The notes below the pieces were generated by a model. The model did not search any database and was not told the DNA's origin. It worked only from the letters and a program-made list of their open reading frames with translations. From the NCBI GenBank assembly GCA_034506255.1, contig JAPDPX010000001.1:62001-126000 (forward strand): a DNA stretch of 64,000 bases. The letters run 5' to 3'. The stretch is from a candidate division KSB1 bacterium (lineage in GTDB: Bacteria > Zhuqueibacterota > Zhuqueibacteria > Zhuqueibacterales > Zhuqueibacteraceae). Positions 25,957 to 34,076 of this stretch are shown one piece after another. Position 1 is the first letter of the stretch, and every line of letters begins with the position of its first letter. The translations under genes and the position numbers were made by a program.

Positions 25957-26700
25957 CTACTGGCGCAGCAGGGCGGGCAACTGCTCCCGTTCGCGATTGA
26001 GCACGATGCCCAGCAGGGTGGCTTTCACCCGGCTCAACTCGCGGATGATTTCCCGAACCTCCGGCACGCAGGTGCGTCCGGCCTCCGCCACGAGGATGAC
26101 GCTTTGTACATAAGCGCTCAGCATGGCCACTTCGGGTGTGCTGTCAAAGGCCGGGGCATCGAGAATGACAAAATCAAAGGTTTCATGCAGGGCCGCGGCC
26201 ACGGCGGCAAAACGCCGGGCTTCGAAGGAAGTGCCATATCTTCCGCCGATGGCGGGCATAACATGCAGGTTGGGCAGCCCGGTCACCACCGCCATCTCGA
26301 GAAAGCTGCCGCTCCCGGCGGCGGCGCTTTTCAAGCCCTCGCTCATCGTCAGCGGCAGGAGACGGTGCAACTGCGGCCGCCGCACATTGGCGTCCACCAG
26401 CAAAATTTCCTTTTGGGGATCGAGGCTCAGTCCCAGTGCCAGACTGACTGCCACCGCGGTGACGCCCGCGCCTTCGTCCGCACCGGTGAGCAGCACCGAA
26501 CGAATGCCGCGCTGTTCGCGCGCCAGCAACAAAATGTTGCGCAACTTGAGCTGTTCTTTGCTCAACCTCGGTAGCAGGCGGCCGATGGTTGGTGAACCGA
26601 CTCCTGTTTCCGTCGCGGGCAGCGCGAGCCTTTGCAAGTCGCTGGCCGGCAGGGTTTCCGAATTTCTGAGGTCGTCTGGCAAGGTGAGGGCTGAGTCCAT
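25957..26700 (-). CDS. Wzc/CpsD-type P-loop protein with a degenerate Walker A motif
   Basis: 247 residues. The start at MDSALTL lies one base after the stop of the upstream chain-length gene. The layout matches the cytoplasmic BY-kinase domain: KLRNILLLAREQRGIRSVLLTG, Walker A', and a Walker B-like FDFVILDAPAF. Walker A reads GADEGAGVTAVA, where the family has GxGKS/T, so the nucleotide-binding lysine is missing. Walker A' (ILLVDANVRRP) is retained. No tyrosine-rich tail is present. It is probably a regulatory partner of the adjacent polysaccharide co-polymerase rather than an active tyrosine kinase. Confidence 0.75.
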   Translation of the reverse strand: MDSALTLPDDLRNSETLPASDLQRLALPATETGVGSPTIGRLLPRLSKEQLKLRNILLLAREQRGIRSVLLTGADEGAGVTAVAVSLALGLSLDPQKEILLVDANVRRPQLHRLLPLTMSEGLKSAAAGSGSFLEMAVVTGLPNLHVMPAIGGRYGTSFEARRFAAVAAALHETFDFVILDAPAFDSTPEVAMLSAYVQSVILVAEAGRTCVPEVREIIRELSRVKATLLGIVLNREREQLPALLRQ

Positions 26701-26701
26701 G

Positions 26702-28315
26702 TTAGGTTCGTTGCGCTGCCTCTGTACGGGGATCATAGCCCTCCTCCGTCAGCAAATTTACCGGCCAGTCGCCCTCCGGAATGGTCACCAGCACCGGCAC
26801 ATTGAGCTGGCGCTCGAGGTCGTTGCGGTTGCGAATCAAGCTGTCGAAATAGCCCGCGGTCAGCGCGGTGCCCAGACTGACCACCAGTGCCAGCACCAGG
26901 CCGAGTGCCAGGTTCACCTTGCGGTTTGGCCGGACCGCGGTGAGCGGCACACTGGCAGGGTCGATGATGCTGACATTGGCCACCTTCTCGCGGTCGAGTG
27001 CTTCCGAGATGCGCGCCTCTTCCTGCTTCTTGGCATAAAGCAGATAATTGTTCTCGTGCAGATGCAACTGGCGCTGCAACGCTTCATGGGTGAGGGTGGC
27101 GCGCTCCAGGCCGGCGAGCAGAGTCCTCTGTTGCGCGATGGCCTTTTGCAGCTCCTCCTCCTGGGCGCGATAACCGACGAGATTCATGCGCGCCCGCGTC
27201 AAATCGCTGGAGAGCTGCAACACAGTGTTGCTGATCTCCGCCACCGCGGTCGGCGGTGCGGCCTGCTGCTCGGCTTGAATCGCCTCCTCGAGTTGTGCAA
27301 TGCGCGCCTGCAGACTGCGCGCCAGGCTGCTGTTGGGCGCGGCGGCCCCGCGGCTGCCCGCCCGCTCCTGGCGCAGCACATCATACTTGACCTGCAGTTC
27401 GGCCAGCTCGCGTTTCATTGCCTCCAGCACGGTGGCGGAGGCGCGCTGCTTGCGGGCGTGAATGCGCTCCGGCTCATTCGCCAGTTGTTGCTCGAGAAAA
27501 CTCACCTGCCGCTCGGCGGCCTGGGCACCGGCGCGCACGGCATTGAGCTGGCCTTCATAATCCGCGATTTTTTGCAGCAGCAACTCGCGTTGTTTCTCCG
27601 GTGCAATCAGGTTGTTTTCAATTTCAAACTGCCGGAGTTGGGCGGCAATCGCCTGCAGGGTGTCCTGCAGGGCTTGTGCCTGATGCTGAAAAAACGAATA
27701 GACGCCGCGGCTTTCGTGCACCTCGAGGTGGCGGTCAACATACTGCCGGCACAATTCGTTGACGAGCTGTGCCGCCAGGCGCGGATCTTCGGATTCGCAG
27801 CTGATTTCGATGATGTTCGACTTCGGCACAACCTGGCATTCCAGCGTCTTGGAAAATGCCGCGACCGCGAGCTCGACCACCAGGGCGCTGTCCAAAATGG
27901 CAACGGCCTCGGGCTGGACCAGGCGTTTGTACAAGCCCTCGGTGGTGACCACGCTGCGCAGCAGGGTGGTGCTCTTGAGAATCTCGATCTCGGAGTTCAG
28001 CATGTTTTCGGAGATGGTCGGCCGCGTGTCGGTGTCGGCGGCTTCGTTGGGTGAAATGATGGTGCTGGCGCGCTCTTTTTTGAGCATGACCCGGGCGCGC
28101 GCCACATACACGGAAGGCATCATCATGGTCACCGCCCCCACCGTCAGAAAAATGCCGGCAAAAACCAGCAACGCCAGCTTGCGACGGCGATAGATCAGCA
28201 CCCCCAAATCACGCAGCGACACACCGGCACGCGGCGGTGCAAAGGGACCGGAAGCATCGGCGATCGCCATCTCCGGACGCCGGGATTCGAGAGAGTTGCT
28301 GCTGCCGAGTGTCAT
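26702..28315 (-). CDS. Polysaccharide chain-length determinant/co-polymerase (Wzz/GumC family)
   Basis: 537 residues. The N-terminal transmembrane helix (KLALLVFAGIFLTVGAVTMMM) follows a cytoplasmic segment with SLRDLGVLIYRRR. A long periplasmic coiled-coil region (~residues 200-430, rich in Q, E, A and L) comes next, then the GNVR-like end VSIIDPASVPLTAVRPNRKVNLALG and a second transmembrane helix. Proteins of this family control chain length and link Wzy polymerase to the outer-membrane Wza channel. Its kinase partner is a separate gene (25957-26700), unlike the fused protein at 41880-44270. Confidence 0.9.
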   Translation of the reverse strand: MTLGSSNSLESRRPEMAIADASGPFAPPRAGVSLRDLGVLIYRRRKLALLVFAGIFLTVGAVTMMMPSVYVARARVMLKKERASTIISPNEAADTDTRPTISENMLNSEIEILKSTTLLRSVVTTEGLYKRLVQPEAVAILDSALVVELAVAAFSKTLECQVVPKSNIIEISCESEDPRLAAQLVNELCRQYVDRHLEVHESRGVYSFFQHQAQALQDTLQAIAAQLRQFEIENNLIAPEKQRELLLQKIADYEGQLNAVRAGAQAAERQVSFLEQQLANEPERIHARKQRASATVLEAMKRELAELQVKYDVLRQERAGSRGAAAPNSSLARSLQARIAQLEEAIQAEQQAAPPTAVAEISNTVLQLSSDLTRARMNLVGYRAQEEELQKAIAQQRTLLAGLERATLTHEALQRQLHLHENNYLLYAKKQEEARISEALDREKVANVSIIDPASVPLTAVRPNRKVNLALGLVLALVVSLGTALTAGYFDSLIRNRNDLERQLNVPVLVTIPEGDWPVNLLTEEGYDPRTEAAQRT

Positions 28316-28361
28316 CTGATCTCCATCTCAAAAACAGCCTCCTGCTTGTCTCCCGCGCCGC

Positions 28362-29183
28362 TCAACGGGTGCGGTTGTATTCGCGCAAGGCCCTCAGATA
28401 AACATCAAATGGTGGAAACAGCCCGTCATAAATTTGTGTGAGAAATTCGTTGACGTTGGCGATGAACGTCTTGGGCACATAGACCACATCCTGCGGCTGC
28501 AGGTACAAGTCCTGATGGGCCGCGGCTGCCAGCGCCGGCCGCGCCAGATCGACGCGCACACCGGTCAGCTCTCCCGCCTGATTGAGCCGCAAGACGATCA
28601 CACTGTTCAGCTTGGCTCCCGGAACCGGGCCGCCGGCGGCCGCCAGAGCCTGCAGCACCGTCATGTTGGGTTGCAGTTCGAATTGTCCGGGTTTGTCGAC
28701 CTCCCCCAGCACGTAGACCGCCAGCCCCGCGAAATGGCGCACATAAACCGTCACCTCCGGCGCGTGCACAATGCCGGCATAGGCGGCCGTAATCAGGCTG
28801 TCCACCTCGGAAGGCGTGCGCCCCGCAACATAGAGATCGCCGATGGCCTCCAGCGTGATGCGACCGTCCGGCCGGACCTTGACGGTCTCATTCAGGCGTT
28901 CATGATAACGGGTCTTGATTTCGAGTTCATCGAGTATGTTGATGCGATACTCTGGAGGCGGGCTCGCGATGCCCGTGATGGCGACACGGTCGCGGTAAGC
29001 CGGCAGGGTGGCGGAGGCACTCAACCCGGGATTGGCTGCGAGCCTGTTGGCGGGAGTACTGGCGCATCCCGTGAGTAAAAGCTCGCCGCACGCCACAACG
29101 AGCAGCAGCATGTGCGACCAAACGTTCGGCAGTCTGCCGCCTCGGCCCCGCCCCACACCTCCTGGAATACGCATGCTCAGCAT
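28362..29183 (-). CDS. Outer-membrane polysaccharide export lipoprotein (Wza-like, SLBB domain)
   Basis: 273 residues from MLSMRIPGG; earlier in-frame ATGs exist up to 29279, so the exact start is uncertain. The lipoprotein signal is LLLVVACGELLLTGCAS, with the lipobox cysteine in LTGC. The Poly_export domain is YRINILDELEIKTRYHERLN, then VRPDGRITLEAIGDLYVAGRTPSEV, followed by an SLBB segment AVYVLGEVDKPGQFEL. It ends with DVVYVPKTFIANVNEFL, typical of Wza-like exporters. It opens the minus-strand operon Wza-Wzz-ATPase; element A lies directly upstream. No second Wza is visible in the plus-strand locus, so it may serve both. Confidence 0.9.
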   Translation of the reverse strand: MLSMRIPGGVGRGRGGRLPNVWSHMLLLVVACGELLLTGCASTPANRLAANPGLSASATLPAYRDRVAITGIASPPPEYRINILDELEIKTRYHERLNETVKVRPDGRITLEAIGDLYVAGRTPSEVDSLITAAYAGIVHAPEVTVYVRHFAGLAVYVLGEVDKPGQFELQPNMTVLQALAAAGGPVPGAKLNSVIVLRLNQAGELTGVRVDLARPALAAAAHQDLYLQPQDVVYVPKTFIANVNEFLTQIYDGLFPPFDVYLRALREYNRTR

Positions 29184-30320
29184 TTGTTTGAAATCCCTTT
29201 CAAAGCAACCCATCATGTCAAAAGCAGAATACTTGCTGTCCGTTCGAATTCGCTGACTTTTCAACGCCTGTTCCTGCAACAGCTTCGTCAGTGCGGCAAA
29301 TTCGCCGTCTTCGCCACGACGCCCCGCTTTGAGATAGCCCGGCTCAGCCAGGGTTGAAACGTCTTCGGGCTGTTACTTAATCTTATCGAAATCTTTAACG
29401 TTTCTTGCTTTTTGCTTAATATTTACCCGCCACGCAGGTTTTAGCGGAAATTCCGACAATCAACTTTCGCCACAAATGCCAGCCGTTTTTCAATCGAGGG
29501 TGTCGTGCAGGGGGTTGCCGGTGGCATGCGCCGCCCCGGCAACCTCATCCCGCCTGCTGTCATGCCGGCTGTGGCGTGGCGGGGGAGGAGCACTATCCGC
29601 TTTTTAGAACCTGAATTTTGTACCCAGATTGATCCCCTCCGCCAGGAAAGAGGAGCGCTGATTTGAGCGGGACACCCAACCACCCACGGGATGGCGCATA
29701 AAAAAATTTTGCAGGCAAACATGCGGTCAACTCCGGCGGAAGCGACCTGTTCGGTTCTCCTCAAAAAAAATTGCGCCAGATCATGAAAAATTCGACAGGC
29801 TGTTCCTCCGGAGTTTGCATTTTGGAGATGGGGCACGGCTATAAACAGTTCGCTCCGCTGGCGCTGTTTATTGGCGCTGCCTTGATGAGAGGGAACACAC
29901 CCGGCAGCCCCGCTCGGGACGCTCTGGTCATAACACAGCAGAGATTCACCTCTCGATGACAAGATCACCCACCCCAAAATCCGCCCACGAAAGCGAAGTC
30001 CCACGAAAGAAACATTTCGCGGGAGGCCATTTTCTTGGCAGGAAAGCCGTGACGCCCTCGGCAAACGGGCGAATTTCGCAGTCAGGGTCGTTCCATATTC
30101 GAAAAGTCTTGCTTGACATCGTCCGGAACAACTGACGGAGTTTGTTGGACACGGCATTTCCTCCGGAGAACAGCAAGCCAGCATTGCAAGATTCAGGAGA
30201 AAAAGTGCTCCATCCCCGTGAAGTTGATGCCTCGCGAATTCTGCATGTGCACAGGACAGGAAGTTTTGCAAGAGGCCACGCAGCCGAAGTGGAAAGACGT
30301 CCGGGGGCCTCCGCTGGCTG
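29184..30320. other. Long gene-free interval
   Basis: About 1.1 kb, more AT-rich than its surroundings. A 305-codon open frame on the minus strand (29441-30358) has no domain, no ribosome-binding site and extends into the alginate lyase gene, so I do not call it. The right border starts with element A (29241-29377) and an AT-rich stretch (29380-29430) that is a plausible promoter region for the Wza operon. Nothing else is recognised. Confidence 0.5.
29241..29377. repeat. Dispersed intergenic element A, copy 2
   Basis: Begins CGTTCGAATTCGCTGACTTT and TCAACGCCTGTTCC; ends AGCCCGGCTCAGCCAGGGTT then GAAACGTCTTCGGGC. Its ends match copy 1 (24731-24864). Its middle and right parts match 35593-35699 (TGTTCC-x-GCAACAGCTT, and AGCCCGGC...GCC...AAC...TTC-x-GGC). 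It overlaps the longest possible start of the Wza-like gene and may be part of its leader. Confidence 0.5.
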
Positions 30321-31358
30321 TTATCGGCGGGGATGTGTCCAGTCGCTCCAGCCGACATTCTTGCCGGGGCGGGCGGGAACAGGTGCGGGGAAATCGGTGT
30401 GATAGAAATGATTGATCACATGTGTCTGCCAGGTGTCATCGCCGTTGGGTGGGTACTGGGCTTGTTCGTGCAACCACCGGAAAGCGCGCAGCAGGGCCTG
30501 GTCCTGCCAGCTCCACACCTCGTAGCCGGCACGATGGAGAATCACAGCTTGCACCAGCGCGCCCTGCAAAGCTTCATACACATAGTTTTCCCGCGGTGGC
30601 GGCCAGCGAAAGGAGCCGGCGCGGCGCTGGTCATCGGGCAGCACACCGTCGATGTTGTGACCATTTTTCACGGCGCCTGCGGGATTGATACCCACGGGAT
30701 GTGCGGCCTCCGCCTGCCAGGAGCAATCGCCGAAAGTGAAACCGGCATAGGCGTTGCGATCCCCCAGCCAGCCTTTGAAAACCTGTGCGCAGCGCTCGAG
30801 TTCATCATCATCGCGCAAATAGGCGGCAATGGCGGCGCGGCTGGCACCGGCATGCGTGCCCCAGTTGTTGGGCCGGGTCTCATGACAGGTGCGCAAGCTT
30901 TGGCCGTCCAGCTCGCGATCCAGCAAAGTTCGCAGCCAGCCGCGGAACACTTGATCTTCCTCCGCGGGCAGGCCAACGAGATCCGCGGCAATGACGTAGG
31001 CTGCCAACTCGCGGGCCAGGGCGAGCACGCGCCCCGCCGCTTCGGTCCCCATGATTTGCCGGCATGCCATGATCACTTCCTGGCGATAATGCTCCTCCTG
31101 CGTGCGGGCATAAACCAGAGCTTTGGCCATCACCTTCACGTTGGTATGATCGTTTTGATCGGCGAGATTGGGCCGGTCGATTGGCGAATCCGCGGCAGCC
31201 TTGAGATTTTCCCATGCCGGCCCGCACGTGGGCAGTTGTCCCAGCTCGGCGGCGCTGATCCAAATGCCGGTTGATTGCGCCAGCAGCCCGGCCGGCTGGT
31301 GCAACAGCACCAGGCAACACCACGCCAGGCCTGGAAACAAACATGCTCGGGGAGTCAT
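30321..31358 (-). CDS. Alginate lyase family protein, secreted, without sorting domain
   Basis: 345 residues. Signal peptide at 1-28 (MTPRACLFPGLAWCCLVLL, cleavage near LLAQS). The alginate lyase (PF05426-type, alpha/alpha toroid) domain fills the rest: ISAAELGQLPTCGPAWENL, NVKVMAKALVYARTQE, ARELAAYVIAADLV, RPNNWGTHAGASRAAIAAYL with the Asn-His pair usual in this family, and PPPRENYVYEALQGALVQAVILHRAGYE. It lacks the C-terminal sorting domain of its neighbour at 31517-32983, to which it is otherwise clearly similar. It probably degrades uronate-containing polysaccharide in the periplasm or outside. Confidence 0.85.
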   Translation of the reverse strand: MTPRACLFPGLAWCCLVLLHQPAGLLAQSTGIWISAAELGQLPTCGPAWENLKAAADSPIDRPNLADQNDHTNVKVMAKALVYARTQEEHYRQEVIMACRQIMGTEAAGRVLALARELAAYVIAADLVGLPAEEDQVFRGWLRTLLDRELDGQSLRTCHETRPNNWGTHAGASRAAIAAYLRDDDELERCAQVFKGWLGDRNAYAGFTFGDCSWQAEAAHPVGINPAGAVKNGHNIDGVLPDDQRRAGSFRWPPPRENYVYEALQGALVQAVILHRAGYEVWSWQDQALLRAFRWLHEQAQYPPNGDDTWQTHVINHFYHTDFPAPVPARPGKNVGWSDWTHPRR

Positions 31359-31516
31359 GGCCTCGAGATAATCCTGATGAGGTTGTGAGATGTTATTGAC
31401 GGCCGCGTCCACAGCACGGGAGCCATGTGACAATAACCTTACCGGTCAATTTCACCGGCTGCGCACGGGTTTCCAGCCGCGCCCCTCCGGCACTCCGCCG
31501 GGCGGGGCCGGGAAAC

Positions 31517-32983
31517 TCAGCGCACGAGCAGCAGAGTTTTGGCGAGGGTCTGACTGCCGGCTTGCAAGCGGTAGACATAAAGTCCGTTAGGCGCGGCAGA
31601 GCCATCCTGGTCGCGGCCATCCCATGCAACCGTGTAGCGCCCCGGCGGCACCTTGCCGCTGAACAGTGTGCGCAGATGTTGTCCCATGACATTGAAAATC
31701 GCCACGCAGACTGTGGCGGGTGTCTCCACTTCATAGCTGATTTGAGTTGCGCGCACTGCAGCGGTGAAGGGATTGGGATAATTCTGTTCGAGCACGAAAG
31801 CGCGGGGCGGCAACGCACGGCGCGCTGCAACGGCCGTGGCGGCTTGCGGCACCCTGCCATGTGTCCAGTCGGTCCAGCCCACGTTCTTGCCCGGATTTGC
31901 CGGCGTGGGTGCGGGGAAGTGCGTGCCGTAATAATAGTTGATCACGTGCGGCTGCCAGGTGTCATCCCCGCTGGCGGCAAAGTTGGCCTGCTGATGCAGC
32001 CATTGGTAGGCGCGCAACAGCGCCTGATCCTGCCAGTTCCAGACATCGTAACCGGCCCGGTGCAGAATCACAGCTTGCACCAGGGCGCCCTGCAGAGCTT
32101 CATACACATAGTTTTCCTGCGGCGGCGGCCAGCGAAAATCTCCGCTGCGGCGTTGATCATCGGGCAGCACGCCATCCACCGGTTTGCCATTCTTGCGAGC
32201 CCCCTTGGGATTGATGCCCACGGGCTGGCTGGGATCGGCCTGCCAGGCGGGGTCTCCGAAGATGAAACCGGCATATGCCTGCTGGTCGCCCAGCCAGCCT
32301 TTGAAGACTCGAGCGCAGCGCTCGAGTTCTGCCTGATCACCAAGATATGCGGCCACGGCCGCACGGCTGGCACCGGCGTGCGTGCCCCAGTTGTTGGGCC
32401 GCTCTTCATGCGTCGAGCGCAGAGTTTTGCCGGAAAGATTTTCAGTCAGGGTTTGCGCCAGCCAGGTGCGAAAGCGTTGGTCTTCTGCCGGCGGAAGTTT
32501 GACCAGGTCCGCCGCGATCACGTAAGCGGCCAGCTCGCGGCCGAGTGCAAGCGTGCGGCCGCCTTGTTCCGTGCCGATGGCGGTCATGCAGGCGGTGATC
32601 ACCTCCGTGCGCAGCCGGGCCTCGCCGGTGCGGGCATAAACCAGCGCCTTGGCCATGATCCTGACATTCACCGGATCATCTTGATTCGACAAATCCGGCG
32701 TGCCGGCCGGTTGCGAGGCAACCGCGAGGAGATTGTTCCACGCCGGGCCTTGCATCGGCAGTAGTGCGAGCTCGGCGCTGCTCGTCCAGATGCCGGCGCG
32801 CGCCAGGCGGGCGGGAGGGAAGCCGCTGTTGACAGTGCTATGGCCGGCGAATGGTGATTCCGCCACCGCGCCTGGCAGGCTTGCGTCATGTTGCAGGGAT
32901 TGTGTCAAGGCATGGCAGTGAAATGCAAATGCAAGGATAGGGAACAAAACATTTTGGAGCCGGCGGTGAAGTTTACGATCCAT
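31517..32983 (-). CDS. Alginate lyase family protein with C-terminal T9SS-type sorting domain
   Basis: 488 residues from the ATG at 32983. The signal peptide includes LQNVLFPILAFAFHCHA. The catalytic domain parallels the adjacent gene almost block for block: SSAELALLPMQGPAWNNL, NVRIMAKALVYARTGE, RPNNWGTHAGASRAAVAAYL, PPPQENYVYEALQGALVQAVILHRAGYD. The last ~90 residues add FVLEQNYPNPFTAAV, VAIFNVMGQHLRTLF, and LYVYRLQAGSQTLAKTLLLVR, a FlgD-like type IX sorting domain. This predicts export to or beyond the outer membrane. Tandem duplication with gain or loss of the tail is the simplest history. Confidence 0.88.
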   Translation of the reverse strand: MDRKLHRRLQNVLFPILAFAFHCHALTQSLQHDASLPGAVAESPFAGHSTVNSGFPPARLARAGIWTSSAELALLPMQGPAWNNLLAVASQPAGTPDLSNQDDPVNVRIMAKALVYARTGEARLRTEVITACMTAIGTEQGGRTLALGRELAAYVIAADLVKLPPAEDQRFRTWLAQTLTENLSGKTLRSTHEERPNNWGTHAGASRAAVAAYLGDQAELERCARVFKGWLGDQQAYAGFIFGDPAWQADPSQPVGINPKGARKNGKPVDGVLPDDQRRSGDFRWPPPQENYVYEALQGALVQAVILHRAGYDVWNWQDQALLRAYQWLHQQANFAASGDDTWQPHVINYYYGTHFPAPTPANPGKNVGWTDWTHGRVPQAATAVAARRALPPRAFVLEQNYPNPFTAAVRATQISYEVETPATVCVAIFNVMGQHLRTLFSGKVPPGRYTVAWDGRDQDGSAAPNGLYVYRLQAGSQTLAKTLLLVR

Positions 32984-33597
32984 GTCTTTCACCCTTTCTC
33001 GAAGTTGAGGTCTTTTACGTCCTGTAGGTGAGGCGGCAGGCTTCCGCCGCTGGCGAGTGGCAGAATGCCCCGGGTGGTTTGCGCGGCGATGGGGAGGGAT
33101 GTCAAAGAGCCGGAGTTGGCGGTCGCCAATGTGTACACTGCGCCATGGCCGGACAGGAATGCCGGCCGTGGGCAAAATCAATTCTCATGCCAGGCAGAAG
33201 GCAAGCCGCAGGATGCCCCTGCTGGTGGGTTGCACTGCAGTGGCGCACGCGACCGGACCGGATGCCCAAGCAAACTGTGCAAAGATTTGTGATCGGGATC
33301 ACGTTTGCGGCGGGCAGAATGCGGCGGCCCCGTGAAGATGATGCGGAGCAGCAGCCGGGCCGTGTGCCGCCGGCAGGAATTACAAACTGGCCGGCAACAA
33401 TCTCAATTTTGAACTTTTGCCGGTGTCCGGAGAAAGCAGTTGCTCATTTGGTTTTCAATTATTACTATTCCGCCGCAAAAATGGCCGCTCTACCCGCCCG
33501 CCGTCGCGCTGCCGGCCGTGAGCGGCGGCACGCAAGCCTGTCCCGCGAGGAAAGACGCTGCCTGGACCACCGAGTGGACGTGAACCGTTGATGCCTC
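32984..33597. promoter_or_regulatory. Divergent intergenic region between alginate lyase genes and nrfHA
   Basis: 614 bases without a supported gene; promoters for both directions should lie here. A CRP/FNR-type palindrome sits at 33289-33302. AT-rich sequence at 33452-33480 precedes nrfH by ~120 bases. No ribosome-binding site stronger than GTTGATGCCTC is seen before nrfH. Confidence 0.5.
33289..33302. promoter_or_regulatory. CRP/FNR-family operator-like palindrome upstream of nrfHA
   Basis: TTTGTGATCGGGATCACGTT contains the perfect inverted arms GTGATC/GATCAC around GG and resembles the CRP box (TGTGA-N6-TCACA). It lies ~296 bases before the nrfH ATG and ~306 bases from the divergent alginate lyase start. 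CRP/FNR/DNR-type regulators commonly control nitrite reduction, so regulation by oxygen or nitrogen oxides is a reasonable inference. Confidence 0.5.
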
Positions 33598-34059
33598 ATG
33601 AATCGACTGCGAGTTTCGCTGCTGGTGTTGAGTAGTTTGCTGGGACTGCTGTTAGGTTTGAGCGGATATACATTCTACTATGCGCGCGGCGCTTCCTATC
33701 TTTCCAATGACCCGCGCGCCTGTGTGAATTGCCACATCATGCGTGAGCAATATGACGGCTGGCAGAAGGCGAGCCACCATGCCTTTGCCACCTGCAATGA
33801 TTGCCACGTGCCGCATTCCTTCATTTCCAAATACTTCACCAAACTGGAAAACGGTTTCTGGCATGCGAAGGGTTTCACCCTGCAGGATTTCCACGAGCCG
33901 ATCCGCCTGCGCCGCCGCAGTCAGGCGGTGCTGCAGCAGAACTGCCTGCACTGCCATCGCGAATTCGTCAGCGAGGTGCTGACCGGCGCCGCACATGCCG
34001 GCGGGGAAATCAACTGCATGCCATGTCACAAACGCGTGGGCCATGGCCCCTCACAATGA
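33598..34059 (+). CDS. nrfH: Cytochrome c nitrite reductase small subunit NrfH
   Basis: 153 residues. N-terminal anchor helix at residues 6-28 (VSLLVLSSLLGLLLGLSGYTFYY), then four c-type heme sites: CVNCH (42-46), CNDCH (66-70), CLHCH (116-120) and CMPCH (140-144). This is the NapC/NirT family in its short four-heme NrfH form, which passes electrons from menaquinol to NrfA on the outer face of the cytoplasmic membrane. Its stop overlaps an in-frame nrfA ATG, so the two are translationally coupled. Length and heme spacing are normal for NrfH. Confidence 0.95.
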   Translation: MNRLRVSLLVLSSLLGLLLGLSGYTFYYARGASYLSNDPRACVNCHIMREQYDGWQKASHHAFATCNDCHVPHSFISKYFTKLENGFWHAKGFTLQDFHEPIRLRRRSQAVLQQNCLHCHREFVSEVLTGAAHAGGEINCMPCHKRVGHGPSQ

Positions 34060-34076
34060 TCAACCAGGTGAGCGAC

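Noticed and set aside
29441..30358. 305-codon open frame on the minus strand
   Set aside because: No ribosome-binding site, no domain-like pattern, overlaps the alginate lyase 3' end and lies in repeat-like intergenic sequence.
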